From Chitinophaga sp. S165 (GTDB lineage Bacteria; Bacteroidota; Bacteroidia; Chitinophagales; Chitinophagaceae): a DNA stretch of 64,000 nt. The stretch is taken from assembly GCF_003182155.1 (NCBI RefSeq), contig NZ_QGTG01000006.1, positions 372,001 through 436,000 on the forward strand. The letters run 5' to 3'. Below, in pieces: positions 1 through 9,587 of the stretch; within the stretch, counting starts at the first letter, position 1; each line of letters opens with the position of its first letter. The position numbers and the translations under genes were made by a program. The notes below the pieces were generated by a model. That model searched no databases. It was not told the origin of the DNA and saw nothing but the letters and a program-made list of their open reading frames with translations.

Positions 1-1946
1 GTACCGTATTCTGCGCGGATCTTCAGCTCGTTGATGAAGGGCAGGTCCTTCATAAAGTCTTCGCCGGTAATGCGCCAGGCAACGGAAACGGAAGGGAAGT
101 ATCCCCATCTGTTTTCGATACCGAAATTGGATGAGCCGTCGGCCCGTCCTGCCAGTTGCAGGATATACCTGTTATCGTATGTGTAATTGATACGGCCCAG
201 GTAAGATTCCAGTGCGCCTGAATTCTTATAGCTACCGGTGGTTTGTCCGAGGGCATCACCGAGGTTCAGGGAAGGGATATCATTGCTTGCAAATCCTACA
301 CGTTGTGCGGAGAAGCCCTGACCATTCCAGGCCTGTGCTTCATGGCTTACCATTACACCGAAGCTGTGTTTACCTATTTCCCTGTTATATTGTAAGAGCT
401 CATTGAGGTTCCAGTAGAAGTTCCTGCCGTTATTGATAGCCAGCGTAGCCTTTTCATTGACGTTATATCCCAGCTGATAAGTAGGGGTGAATTTGCTACC
501 GTCTGAATATTCAAAGTTGCCATTGAAGCTGGTGCGGAAGGTCAGTCCCTTAATGATGTTTATTTCAGCAGTGGCCCCGCCTAGTCCGCCGGTACGTTTA
601 TAATCATTGTTGACCAGGCTTGCTATGGCCACAGGATTGAGTGGTGCGAACTTGGCGTTGCTGCCATATTCATTTTCTGTAGCGCCGCCCCAGCTGCCAT
701 CAGGATTTCTTACCGGGATATTCGGCGCGAGGTTGATGGCATTCCTGACAACATCTTCGCTGGTGGAAGCCAGTTTTTCTTTTGTCTGGTAGAAGTTCAG
801 AGAGGTGCTTAATTTCAACCATGTAAAGGCCTGGTTGTCGAGGTTGAGGCGGAAGGAGTAACGGTCGAATTTAGAGCCTATGGCCACGCCATCTTGTTTG
901 AAGTATTCGCCAGACATGTAATAGGTGGTATTGTTAGAGCCTCCGCCAATGGTCACCTGGTGTTTCTGCAAGGGTGCGGTTTGGAACAAGGCGTCCTGCC
1001 AGTTGGTACCGTGCCCCAATACGCCGGGATTCTGAAATTCCGGTTGAGGAGCGCGGCTTAGCAGGAGATCAATTTCATTGTTCATCTGCGCGAACTGTTG
1101 GAGGTTCATGGTGGAGATGTCTTCAGGTTTATCCTGGAGCGTGTACAGGTAGTTATAAGACACTTTCACTTTACCAGCCTTACCGCGTTTAGTGGTGACC
1201 AGTACCACGCCGTTTGTGGCTCTGGAACCATATACTGCGGTAGCGGAAGGGCCCTGGAGGATCTCGATGGATTCTATGTCGGCCGGATTGATACCTGCCA
1301 GTGCATTGACAGAACTGGTAGCGCCATAAGAGATAGTGGCTGGTTGTATCTGTACCCCGTCGATCACATATAATGGTTCATTGGTACCGCTGAGCGTACT
1401 GACGCCACGGATATTGACAGAGATCCCGCCTCCGGGCTGACCGGAGTTCTGGGTAACGTATACACCGGCAGCACGGCCCTGAATGGCCTGATCTATCGTT
1501 GTGTTTACGGTACGGTTTACGTCGGCGGAGGTAATGGATACCTGTGCGCTGCTCTGGTCGGTCTTTTTCATTTTACCGTAACCGATAACTACTACGTCAT
1601 TCAGTTTGCGGTAATCGTCCTGTAAAGCGATGTTGACTGCACCGGAAGTACCGGTTTTAAAGTCGCGGGGCATGAATCCCATAGATGAAATGCTGATCAC
1701 CTGGCCGGGAGCAGCCTTAATAGTAAAATTTCCTTTGTCATCGGTTGTAGTGGCTTTTTTAGTTCCTTTAATAGTAATAGAAGCACCCGGAACCGGGCTG
1801 CCTGTTTCCCTGGAAGTAACTGTACCGGAAACGGTCCGTTCGTCGCCGGATTGGTTCTGTGCCCGGGCCGGCATAATAAAAGCACAAAAGAAGGTCACGA
1901 TCCATACCAATAGGTATGACCCTCCAGTAATACTGGCTCGTTTCAT
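1..1946 (-). CDS. SusC/RagA-family TonB-dependent outer-membrane receptor, 3' end cut by window edge
   Basis: About 648 N-terminal residues are present; the barrel C-terminus lies beyond position 1. The ATG at 1944-1946 begins a signal peptide (MKRASITGG..., ending PARAQ). It is followed by a carboxypeptidase-regulatory-like beta-sandwich (GTVTSRETGSPVPGASI, roughly residues 38-115), the TonB-box-like LNDVVVVGYG, a plug domain with the SusC signature around NIRGVSTLSG and EPLYVIDGV, and the start of the beta-barrel. Family role: TonB-driven import of oligosaccharides or peptides with a SusD lipoprotein, which here should lie beyond the left edge. The hybrid regulator at 2150-6235 is immediately upstream on the same strand and is the obvious regulator. 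There is no STN domain, so signalling through FecR is not expected. The family call is secure; the substrate is unknown. Confidence 0.93.
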   Translation of the reverse strand, partial: MKRASITGGSYLLVWIVTFFCAFIMPARAQNQSGDERTVSGTVTSRETGSPVPGASITIKGTKKATTTDDKGNFTIKAAPGQVISISSMGFMPRDFKTGTSGAVNIALQDDYRKLNDVVVIGYGKMKKTDQSSAQVSITSADVNRTVNTTIDQAIQGRAAGVYVTQNSGQPGGGISVNIRGVSTLSGTNEPLYVIDGVQIQPATISYGATSSVNALAGINPADIESIEILQGPSATAVYGSRATNGVVLVTTKRGKAGKVKVSYNYLYTLQDKPEDISTMNLQQFAQMNNEIDLLLSRAPQPEFQNPGVLGHGTNWQDALFQTAPLQKHQVTIGGGSNNTTYYMSGEYFKQDGVAIGSKFDRYSFRLNLDNQAFTWLKLSTSLNFYQTKEKLASTSEDVVRNAINLAPNIPVRNPDGSWGGATENEYGSNAKFAPLNPVAIASLVNNDYKRTGGLGGATAEINIIKGLTFRTSFNGNFEYSDGSKFTPTYQLGYNVNEKATLAINNGRNFYWNLNELLQYNREIGKHSFGVMVSHEAQAWNGQGFSAQRVGFASNDIPSLNLGDALGQTTGSYKNSGALESYLGRINYTYDNRYILQLAGRADGSSNFGIENRWGYFPSVSVAWRITGEDFMKDLPFINELKIRAEYG

Positions 1947-2023
1947 AGCGTGGAGATTAAGTTTTTAAATTAATGCGCGATCGTTTCGATTTTGGTGAAT
2001 TTGTACACAGGCATAATGTCCCT

Positions 2024-2052
2024 CATAACGATAACATAAAAGTATCGTTATG
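2024..2052. promoter_or_regulatory. Perfect 10-bp inverted repeat upstream of susC
   Basis: CATAACGATA, a 9-nt spacer, then TATCGTTATG form a perfect inverted repeat 78-106 bp upstream of the SusC start at 1946. It sits in the only non-coding gap between the hybrid two-component regulator and SusC. Position and symmetry suit an operator; that the AraC-type domain of the neighbouring regulator binds it is inference. Confidence 0.45.
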
Positions 2053-2149
2053 TGTTGAAAAGCAGGGAGGTGCAATGTTTATTAAAAGGGATAAAATGTT
2101 GCAGGAGGGGTATCAAATGTAACATTTAACGGTATCGCTCTTTGCAAAG

Positions 2150-5100
2150 CTATTTCCTCATAGTGGCCACGTATGCGGATGGCAGCATGTTATAGGCCAT
2201 TTTGAAGTATTTGGCGAAGTACTTAGGATTATTAAAGCCGACCTCGTAAGCGACCTCCGTCACATTCATTTCTGTTTTGGACAGTAGCTGGGCAGCTTTT
2301 TTGATGCGTACGGTACGGATGAACTCTACGGGTGTTTGACCTGTCAGGGAGAAAATGCGTCTGTACACGGATACCCGGTTCATGCAAAGCTCCCTGCTTA
2401 GTTCTTCAACAGAGAAGCCTGCGTTGGACAGGTTCTTTTCCACAATGGCGAGTGCTTTCTGGAGGAACTTCTCGTTAGGGGTGGCAATATAAGGGTCATC
2501 GGCAGTGGTGGTCATCGGGCCGATGATATGTTTTACTGTTGTTTGGCGGGATAGGAGGTTACGGATCCTGGACAGCATGATCTCGAAGTTGAAAGGTTTC
2601 ACCATATAGTCGGCCGCACCGGTTTCCAGTCCTTTCAGCTGTTCTTCTTCCCCGGCCATGGCGGTGAGGAGTATCACGGGGATGTGGCGGGTACGGTTAT
2701 CGTGTTTGATCTTCCTGCACAGCTCCACGCCATCCATAACGGGCATATTGATATCGCTGACAACCAGGTCGGGGTGACCTGAAAGGGTCTTTTGCCACCC
2801 GGCTCCGCCATCGGCAGCTTCAATAATATGGTAATAGTCCTTCAGATTTTCTTTCAGGTAGAAGCGGAAGTCGTCATTGTCTTCTATGAGCAGGATGGTC
2901 TGCTTTTCGGTTGCCTGCACGTTAAGGAAGGCAGGGACAATGTCTTCTTCTACTGCTGCCGGCACTACCGGGGAAGAGACCTGGACAGGGACCGTTTCAA
3001 TAGTTGGTGCTGCTGAAGGCTCAAAAGGTAATCTGACGATAAAACAGCTGCCCTTATTGACTTCACTATCCACTGTGATGGACCCGTTATTGAGTTTCAC
3101 GAATTCTTTGGTAATAGCCAGGCCGATACCGCTGCCCCGGTTAACGAAGCCTCCGGGCATATCGCTTTGGAAGAACTGTTCGAAGACTTTCTCATGTCTT
3201 TCGGGCGGAATACCGATACCGGTGTCTTTAACCCTTATTTCCAGCCATGTTTTATCTGCGGTGGCACTTGCGGTCATATCGAGGCTTACAGCGCCTCCCT
3301 GGGGCGTAAATTTGAATGCATTGGAAAGGAGGTTAAAGAGTATCCGCTCAATTTTATCGGGGTCGAAGCTGGTATACAGCTGGCTGCAACTGCTTTGATA
3401 AGAGAAGTTGATCTGTTTCCTTTCGGCAAGGTCGGTGAAGGAACAGGCCACCTCTTTTATAAAACCGGCAATATCGCCCGCAACAGGGTCCAGTTTCAGT
3501 TCATGCATTTCCATCTTCCTGAAGTCCATCAGCTGATTGACCAGGTTGAGCAAACGTTTGGCATTACGGTAGATGAGCTGGAACTTATTTTTATCTTCCT
3601 GGTTCCTGGTTTGTTGAATGATCTCTTCAATCGGCGAAAGGATCAGGGAGACAGGTGTGCGGAACTCATGGCTGACGTTCGTAAATAATTTGATCTTCAT
3701 CATGTCCAGTTCGTGCATACGCTGGGCCTCCTTTCTTTCCTGGGCAAGCACGAAGCGCGTATGGGCCCGTTTGATGACCCTTCTTCTTAAAAGGAGCAGT
3801 ATGGCGATTGCCAGGACCACATAAGCGATATAGGCAAGGGGCGTTTTCCAGAACGGAGGCCTGATGTGTATTTTCAGGGAGATACCTTCTTCGTTCCAGT
3901 AACCGTCTTCGTTGGCGGCTTTCAGTAAGAGGGTGTATGTGCCGGGATTGATATTGGTGTAGGTGATACGTCTTGTTTTGCCATCTGTGGTCAGCCATTC
4001 CTTATTAAAGTTCTCCAGTTTGTAAGCATACCTGTTCTTGTCGGTATTGATGAAGTTCAGGGCTGCAAAATCGATAGAGATATCATTCTCATTATACTTC
4101 AGCACTATTTCTTTTATTTCGGACAGGGAAGTAGGGAGGATGACCCGTTTCCTTATCTTTTCATTCACTTCTACCGGCCTGTTGAACAACTGAAGCCCTG
4201 TGAATACGAGAGCCGGTTGATTGGTATTCTGCGGCAGTGAGGAGGGAGAGAACATATTAAACCCATCTGCTCCGCCGAAAACAAGTTCTCCTGATCTGAG
4301 CTTCAGGGCAGCATTGACATTGAATGCCTTTCCCTGCAGGCCGTCTTTATCGTCGTAATTCCGGCAGCTGATGGTTAGTCCTTCGGGACCTTCTATTACC
4401 GTGATCTTACCTAATCCGTTGGAGGTGCTGACCCAGAGGTGGCCTTCATCGTCTTCCAGGATGCAGACAATGTTATTGTCCGGCAGGCCGTCTTTTACTG
4501 TAAATGATCTGAATGTCTGAGAGGCTTCGTCAAACACATTAAGGCCTGAACGGGTGCCCGCCCACATATGCCCTTTCCGGTCGTATAACAGGGTGGTAAC
4601 GTTATCGTTACTCAACTGATGGGTGGTGGTGAGATAATGTACGAAAATGCCCTTAGAATTGTCCAGGACGTCAATACCATAGGCGGTAGCTACCCAGAGA
4701 TTCCCCTGTTTATCTTCTGCAAAAGCGGTAATAAAGTTTGAGTGTACTGAGGCCGGTTGATTTACATTATTGTGGTAGAAGATGCCATTACCTGGATCGA
4801 ACCTGTCTAAGCCTCCTCCCAGGGTACCTACCCAGAAGTTGTTACGCTTATCCTTGTATATTTTCCAGACCGTTTTGTTGGCCAGGCTGTTGGGATTTTT
4901 ATCGTTATGCTGGTAGTGGGTGAACCTGCCTTTGTTGTAGTAATCCATCCCACCAAAATAGTATCCGATCCAGAGGTTGTCGTGGTCGTCTACATACAGG
5001 CTGACGATGACGTCATTGCTGATGCTGTTATCATCGCCGGGGCGGTGCTGGAAGCGGGTAAACGAACCGGCAGTGCGATCGTGATAAATGAGGCCGCCTC

Positions 5101-6235
5101 CGTTCGTACCGATCCAGAGATTCCCTTTTTTGTCTTCCGCAAAACAGTTCACATCATTATAGCTCAGGCTCTGTTTATCTGTATGACTGTGTTTGAAGAG
5201 GGGAAACTTGAGCATGTTCTCTGTGAAGTAACTGATGCCTCTTTTATAAGTGCCGCACCAGATAATGCCGAAGTTATCTTTATAGAGTGCATAAATAGCA
5301 TTTTCTGCAACGCTCTTGGGGTCTTCTTCCCTGTTGAGCAGGAAACGGGAGGAGAAGTCGTTTTTATTGATCAGGTTAATGCCTCCGTGGTCAGTTCCTA
5401 TCCAGATGATGTTTTTATCATCCTGCACGATGCTGTTAACGATATCGTTATTCAGGAAGCCATTACGGCTTGACAAATGTTTGATCGTCCCCTTTTGCGC
5501 ATTCAGGTATATGACGCCGAAGTCATTTTCCAGCATATAGATCCAGAGATCTTCCTGTGCATCGATGAAAAAGCGGAGTGGGGCCTGTGGCTTTTCTATC
5601 ATGGGGATGATATGATCGTTACGATAAACGATCCTGTTGGTGCTGATATCCAGTTTTTCCAGCCTGCCATTGGTGTAGAGTATAACGAGCCTGTTTTGGG
5701 CGTCTTCCTTCATGTCGGCGACGGCAGCTCCTGTACTTCCGGGAATGAGGAATTTAGTAGCGCGCCCGGTGCTGTCAATCCGGTATAATCCGCCGTTGGA
5801 ATAAGCTAACCACCAGGTATTGCCGGTTTGAGCGAGACCGGACACATAATAACCGGACAGCCCTTTGCTTTGCAGCCATAAGGTAGCGCTGGAGAATTGT
5901 TCCCTGACGGGATCGTAGAGGTTATCGCCATTGCGGGTTTTGACGTAGAGTTTGTTCTCCGGAGCGGGATAGATGCCCATGATATAGTCGTCGCTCAGTG
6001 AGTTGGAGTCGGCTGCATTGTGTCTGAAAGCTTTGAAGGAGTAACCGTCATAACGGTTCAATCCGCTCATTGTTCCAAACCACATGAATCCTTTAGCGTC
6101 TTTGTAGATACAATTGACCTGGTTGTGGGACAGGCCATTATTGACATTCAAAGAAGAGAACTGGTAAGAGGGCTGTTGTGAATAGACATAGTTTACCAGC
6201 AATAACAGCGGAATCAGTTGTATTTTCTTAAACAT
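2150..6235 (-). CDS. Hybrid two-component system regulator (sensor kinase-receiver-AraC fusion)
   Basis: A 1361-residue one-protein signalling system. The ATG at 6235 starts a clear signal peptide (MFKKIQLIPLLLLVNYVYSQ); an in-frame extension to 6445 would bury it, so the shorter form was chosen. Two seven-bladed propellers of reg_prop repeats (for example GFMWFGTMSGLNRYDG) fill about residues 25-720. A Y_Y_Y domain follows (about 730-792), then one membrane helix (about 798-816). HisKA has the phospho-accepting His856 in NVSHEFRTP, followed by HATPase_c with the GTGIGI-like and GSGIGLA boxes. The receiver has the acceptor Asp1161 in SDINMPVMDG, and an AraC-type helix-turn-helix ends the protein. 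Family knowledge: the periplasmic propellers bind a glycan and the cytoplasmic AraC domain activates the adjacent susC/susD operon. The target is therefore probably the SusC gene ending at position 1. Confidence 0.95.
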   Translation of the reverse strand: MFKKIQLIPLLLLVNYVYSQQPSYQFSSLNVNNGLSHNQVNCIYKDAKGFMWFGTMSGLNRYDGYSFKAFRHNAADSNSLSDDYIMGIYPAPENKLYVKTRNGDNLYDPVREQFSSATLWLQSKGLSGYYVSGLAQTGNTWWLAYSNGGLYRIDSTGRATKFLIPGSTGAAVADMKEDAQNRLVILYTNGRLEKLDISTNRIVYRNDHIIPMIEKPQAPLRFFIDAQEDLWIYMLENDFGVIYLNAQKGTIKHLSSRNGFLNNDIVNSIVQDDKNIIWIGTDHGGINLINKNDFSSRFLLNREEDPKSVAENAIYALYKDNFGIIWCGTYKRGISYFTENMLKFPLFKHSHTDKQSLSYNDVNCFAEDKKGNLWIGTNGGGLIYHDRTAGSFTRFQHRPGDDNSISNDVIVSLYVDDHDNLWIGYYFGGMDYYNKGRFTHYQHNDKNPNSLANKTVWKIYKDKRNNFWVGTLGGGLDRFDPGNGIFYHNNVNQPASVHSNFITAFAEDKQGNLWVATAYGIDVLDNSKGIFVHYLTTTHQLSNDNVTTLLYDRKGHMWAGTRSGLNVFDEASQTFRSFTVKDGLPDNNIVCILEDDEGHLWVSTSNGLGKITVIEGPEGLTISCRNYDDKDGLQGKAFNVNAALKLRSGELVFGGADGFNMFSPSSLPQNTNQPALVFTGLQLFNRPVEVNEKIRKRVILPTSLSEIKEIVLKYNENDISIDFAALNFINTDKNRYAYKLENFNKEWLTTDGKTRRITYTNINPGTYTLLLKAANEDGYWNEEGISLKIHIRPPFWKTPLAYIAYVVLAIAILLLLRRRVIKRAHTRFVLAQERKEAQRMHELDMMKIKLFTNVSHEFRTPVSLILSPIEEIIQQTRNQEDKNKFQLIYRNAKRLLNLVNQLMDFRKMEMHELKLDPVAGDIAGFIKEVACSFTDLAERKQINFSYQSSCSQLYTSFDPDKIERILFNLLSNAFKFTPQGGAVSLDMTASATADKTWLEIRVKDTGIGIPPERHEKVFEQFFQSDMPGGFVNRGSGIGLAITKEFVKLNNGSITVDSEVNKGSCFIVRLPFEPSAAPTIETVPVQVSSPVVPAAVEEDIVPAFLNVQATEKQTILLIEDNDDFRFYLKENLKDYYHIIEAADGGAGWQKTLSGHPDLVVSDINMPVMDGVELCRKIKHDNRTRHIPVILLTAMAGEEEQLKGLETGAADYMVKPFNFEIMLSRIRNLLSRQTTVKHIIGPMTTTADDPYIATPNEKFLQKALAIVEKNLSNAGFSVEELSRELCMNRVSVYRRIFSLTGQTPVEFIRTVRIKKAAQLLSKTEMNVTEVAYEVGFNNPKYFAKYFKMAYNMLPSAYVATMRK

Positions 6236-6613
6236 GGAATAGGCATCGGTACTAATATAAATATACCATTTTAGGCTCACATGGGGAGTACAGGCGGGGG
6301 CTTCTTTTATAGACATTATGATTATTTTTACTGGAAATGCCAGGAATCCGGTAATAAGGGATGGTATGTTTTCATGCTTAACAAACACCTTAATAAGCCG
6401 TTTTTCATAATATTGAAGAAGGCTAATGTGAGGGGCCAGGATCACATAATCACATCATGTAATCTTAATGGGAGTGACTCCTTCTGTGAAGGTTGCAAAT
6501 ATTTTATTATCAGATTATTATATTGATAAATTAATGACTATGCAAGTGTAAAAGGCCTTTAGAATTTAGGTTAATAGATTTTTGTTAATTTTGTATCCTA
6601 CAAGTATAAATTA
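6236..6613. other. Divergent intergenic region
   Basis: 378 bp between the divergently read hybrid regulator and the small gene at 6614. It must hold both promoters. It is A/T-rich towards the right. A TAnnTTTG box at 6586-6593 is the only recognisable element; no RNA gene or long repeat was seen. Confidence 0.5.
6586..6593 (+). promoter_or_regulatory. Putative Bacteroidota -7 promoter box
   Basis: TAATTTTG matches the Bacteroidota sigma-A -7 consensus TAnnTTTG and lies 21 bp before the ATG at 6614, which suits a short leader. No convincing -33 TTTG box was identified, so the call is tentative. Confidence 0.35.
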
Positions 6614-6862
6614 ATGATGAATCGAAGTAAACAAAATAAGTTAATTTTTGAATTGTCCCGTGTTCAAAAAGTAATTCGATTTAAAGAAGTATTGGATGAG
6701 GCCATGTTGCAAACATATGCAATGGACAGGCCGTTAGTTTATCGTAATGACCTTTGCGTTAAAAAAAACCAGTTTATCCACCAACATAAAGATGGAAGGA
6801 TGTTTTTGATCGAGCAAGATCAGAATGATTCAAAAGAGCGGATCCTTAAAGAGTTGCATTAA
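6614..6862 (+). CDS. Small unknown protein, possible antitoxin partner
   Basis: An 82-residue charged protein without signal peptide or membrane segment, so presumably cytosolic. I do not recognise a domain; the sequence has alternating basic and acidic helix-like stretches (RSKQNKLIFELSRVQ, NDSKERILKELH). It ends only 3 bp before the start of a zeta-like kinase, so the two are probably co-translated. A small gene placed directly ahead of a zeta-type ATPase is the usual arrangement of an antitoxin and toxin, and that is the only basis for the suggested role. Base composition is more A/T-rich than the large flanking genes, which would fit a mobile module. Confidence 0.6.
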   Translation: MMNRSKQNKLIFELSRVQKVIRFKEVLDEAMLQTYAMDRPLVYRNDLCVKKNQFIHQHKDGRMFLIEQDQNDSKERILKELH

Positions 6863-6865
6863 TTT

Positions 6866-7483
6866 ATGTCTGCGCCAAGGCTTTTCATTATTGCCGGACC
6901 TAACGGTTCGGGAAAAAGTTTGTTCTCCAAAGTACTTACAGGAAAAAAACTCAATGTTTTTGATGGCGACAAGCACATGTCATCTCTCGTAAAGCAATTC
7001 CCCGAGACAGGGAGTGAGGCGTTATGGTCGTACATTGATAGCAATATCTTTATGGCGGAAAAGCTGGACGCGATCCATCATGGTTCAGACTATGCATTTG
7101 AGACTAATTTCAGTTCGTCAGATCGGATGTCCTCGGCGAGGCAATTTAAAGAGAAGGGTTATGAGGTTCACTTAATATTTATGGGGCTGAACTCTATTGA
7201 GGAATCGATTCAGAGGGTTGAGCAGCGTGTCCAACTTGGCGGACATAAGGTTGCGGAACCATCCATTCGTTATAACTATGAACATGGATACAAGAATCTT
7301 TATAAATATTTCAGGGAATTCGATTCAGTAAGCCTGTACGATAACTCAATCCCTAATATTGCAGCACCACAAGTTCCTGAAGAAATCTTATATATCACAG
7401 GTGGTGAGTTACATTTGAATATGAAGAAATATCCTGACTGGGTAAGCCCCCTAATGAAGGCCATAAATGGGTCCTCAATCTAA
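6866..7483 (+). CDS. Zeta-toxin-like P-loop kinase
   Basis: A 205-residue protein opening with a beta strand and Walker A motif GPNGSGKS (residues 11-18), followed by NVFDGDKH where zeta kinases carry the catalytic-aspartate strand. It also has AFETNFSS, as in the family ('E-T' after the substrate loop), and an arginine-containing lid region (RVEQRVQLGGH). Zeta toxins phosphorylate UDP-N-acetylglucosamine and block wall synthesis, but many relatives are uncharacterised kinases, so the substrate here is inferred only. Length fits the compact chromosomal forms. The 3-bp gap to the upstream small gene suggests a two-gene operon. It could also be a housekeeping nucleotide or sugar kinase. Confidence 0.78.
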   Translation: MSAPRLFIIAGPNGSGKSLFSKVLTGKKLNVFDGDKHMSSLVKQFPETGSEALWSYIDSNIFMAEKLDAIHHGSDYAFETNFSSSDRMSSARQFKEKGYEVHLIFMGLNSIEESIQRVEQRVQLGGHKVAEPSIRYNYEHGYKNLYKYFREFDSVSLYDNSIPNIAAPQVPEEILYITGGELHLNMKKYPDWVSPLMKAINGSSI

Positions 7484-7806
7484 TTTTATTAATCATTGTC
7501 CTGAAGGTTACGTCTGATCAGCAATAAAATCATTTTACAAGTCCCCCAAACAAATCATCTCATTCCATTGTTGTTTACATCACTGTCAGGGAATTCTTAT
7601 TTGCAGAAAGCTCCAATAATCAAAAAAATATATACCACGAGATCATTCCATATTCATGAAAACACCAGTGATTACTGATCAGGTAGTCCGGTAGTCTCAT
7701 TCTTTTATAACCTTATTTTATTGTTCCTGTCATTGACGGACGGGATAGTCATGTGTTTAATCAGCGAAATAACCAGTAAAGCATCATCTCAAAAAACCAA
7801 TTTCTT
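7484..7806. other. Intergenic region without recognisable gene
   Basis: 323 bp between the zeta-like kinase and the amine oxidase. A/T-rich; no open frame of useful size, no hairpin with a T-run, and no clear TAnnTTTG box were found. It presumably carries the promoter of the gene at 7807. Confidence 0.4.
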
Positions 7807-9468
7807 ATGGCAAATGAACAAATTGACATCGCCATTGTAGGTGGAGGCGTTTCCGGCGTATACAGCGCCTGGAAACTGCAAAAGGAATTCCCTGGCCAGA
7901 AGATCGTTGTATTCGAGGGCAGCGATCATATAGGAGGCCGTTTACTTTCCGTAAAACCACCAAATATCCCCGATATGGTGGCTGAGCTGGGAGGAATGCG
8001 CATATTGGAAAATAATCAGTTCAGGATCGTGAAGCTGATTGATGATCTGAACGCGCTGTTACCCGCAGATAAGAAAATTACGACTTATGATTTTCCGGTG
8101 GATGAGAGCCAGAACATCGCATACCTGAGAGGAGAATTCCTCCGGTTGTTTGACTTTGCGATCCCTGACAGGATACCTTACAATCTTTCCTTCCTTGAAG
8201 CGGGAAATGGTCCTGGTACCATCATCGTGAATGCTATTGAACAGATCGTACCAGGTATAACGGATGAGTCGCTGAATGAAGAGCAACGCCGGGAGATGGC
8301 AAGGAATGCCACTTTTGATGGTGTTGAGCTGTACAACTGGGGCTTCTGGAACCTGCTCTACCGTGTTATCAGCAGTGAGGGATACCAGTTCAGCATAGAT
8401 GCGGGCGGCTATGATTCTACCTTGCTTAACTGGAATGCCGCGGATGCAATTCCCTGGTATCTTTCTGATTTTGGGATCTCGCCGGAGTACAAAGGATTTA
8501 CCAACGGCTTCCAGCAGGTGCCTATTGTACTGGCTCAATTTTTTCAAGAAGGCGGGGGAGAAATACGCCTGAAGAAAAAATTAATGGGTTTTGAATTTAC
8601 TGGCGGGCAGTTTGTGCTTGATTTTAACGGAGAAAAGATAAACGCAGGAAAATTGATCCTGGCTATGCCACGGCGATCGCTGGACCTGCTGATGCCTGAA
8701 AGTGAAGCGTTGAAAGGTATACAGCCTTTGATCAGTAGCGTCACTCCGCGTCCTTTGTTCAAATTGTTTACCACTTATGGTAGTCCGTGGTGGAGGATAT
8801 CAGGATATACCAATGCAGAAGGAAAGTTCGTACCTGTACAGTCAGGCCGTTCTGTAACTGATCTGCCGGTACGTCAGACTTATTATTGGCCGAAGCGTGA
8901 TGGAACGCCTGCTATAAGCGGACCATCTATGCTACTGGCCAGTTATGACGATGGCAGTAATACAGGTTTCTGGGATGGTTTACGGCCACAACGTAGCGCT
9001 GCATGGCGCAAGAGTGGCGCACGCGCAGCGATGGTGAATCCGTTTGTTGGAGTGGACGATAAAAAAGCCCCGGTGATAAATGGTGTCGATGCGCGCCTTA
9101 ACCAGACCTGGGCGCAATATGAGGCGCCAGAACGCATGGTAGAAGAAATTGGCCGTCAATTAACCCAGATGCACGACCTGGATTATACTCCGGAGATCAG
9201 AGCTGCCGCATTCCGTGATTGGGGTGAAGACCCATTTGGCGGTGGCTGGAACAGCTGGAATATCGGTGTGAAGAGCTGGGAGGTGAGAGATAAGATCGTT
9301 CATCCGATAGATAACTGTCCGCTGTATATCTGTGGCGAGGCATATTCTGATGCACAGGGCTGGGTAGAAGGCGCTTTGCAGACGGCAGATATAATGCTGG
9401 CCAGTTTATTGAATAAACCATTACCGGCCAGTAAGCAGGCAAGGCCTGTTGCGGCAGCTACATCGTGA
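7807..9468 (+). CDS. Flavin-dependent amine oxidase family protein
   Basis: A 553-residue FAD enzyme. The N-terminal Rossmann motif VGGGVSG (Gly12-x-Gly14-x-x-Gly17) is followed by FEGSDHIGGRL, the second FAD fingerprint with the ribose-binding glutamate, and by LGGMRI. The C-terminus carries the flavin-closing segment CGEAYSDAQGWVEGA typical of monoamine and L-amino-acid oxidases. No signal peptide is visible, so it is likely cytosolic. The family oxidises amines or amino acids to imines with release of hydrogen peroxide; the substrate cannot be read from sequence. It stands alone between a promoterless-looking 323-bp gap and a strong terminator at 9494, so it is probably monocistronic. Confidence 0.85.
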   Translation: MANEQIDIAIVGGGVSGVYSAWKLQKEFPGQKIVVFEGSDHIGGRLLSVKPPNIPDMVAELGGMRILENNQFRIVKLIDDLNALLPADKKITTYDFPVDESQNIAYLRGEFLRLFDFAIPDRIPYNLSFLEAGNGPGTIIVNAIEQIVPGITDESLNEEQRREMARNATFDGVELYNWGFWNLLYRVISSEGYQFSIDAGGYDSTLLNWNAADAIPWYLSDFGISPEYKGFTNGFQQVPIVLAQFFQEGGGEIRLKKKLMGFEFTGGQFVLDFNGEKINAGKLILAMPRRSLDLLMPESEALKGIQPLISSVTPRPLFKLFTTYGSPWWRISGYTNAEGKFVPVQSGRSVTDLPVRQTYYWPKRDGTPAISGPSMLLASYDDGSNTGFWDGLRPQRSAAWRKSGARAAMVNPFVGVDDKKAPVINGVDARLNQTWAQYEAPERMVEEIGRQLTQMHDLDYTPEIRAAAFRDWGEDPFGGGWNSWNIGVKSWEVRDKIVHPIDNCPLYICGEAYSDAQGWVEGALQTADIMLASLLNKPLPASKQARPVAAATS

Positions 9469-9493
9469 GCTGATATTTCATAGAAGCATTTTC

Positions 9494-9519
9494 AGGGGAC
9501 TCAGTTTGGGTCCCCTTTT
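9494..9519 (+). terminator. Rho-independent terminator
   Basis: AGGGGAC and GTCCCCT form a 7-bp GC-rich stem with a 9-nt loop, followed directly by TTT. It lies 26 bp after the amine oxidase stop. Confidence 0.8.
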
Positions 9520-9552
9520 CAGTATATACAGGGTTTTATACAACAGGATCGG

Positions 9553-9560
9553 TACATTTG
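9553..9560 (+). promoter_or_regulatory. Putative Bacteroidota -7 promoter box
   Basis: TACATTTG is an exact TAnnTTTG match, 27 bp before the ATG at 9588 and downstream of the terminator of the preceding gene. A T-rich GTTTTAT about 20 bp further upstream may be a weak -33 element. Confidence 0.45.
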
Positions 9561-9587
9561 CAGTATACTTAACGTATCCTGTAACAT

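Noticed and set aside
4907..5473. 188-codon plus-strand open frame inside the hybrid regulator
   Set aside because: It is antisense to the conserved propeller coding region, has no start context or family match, and is rich in Val/Ile as expected from complement codon bias.
6236..6445. N-terminal extension of the hybrid regulator to 6445
   Set aside because: It would place a signal peptide 70 residues inside the protein; the ATG at 6235 fits better.
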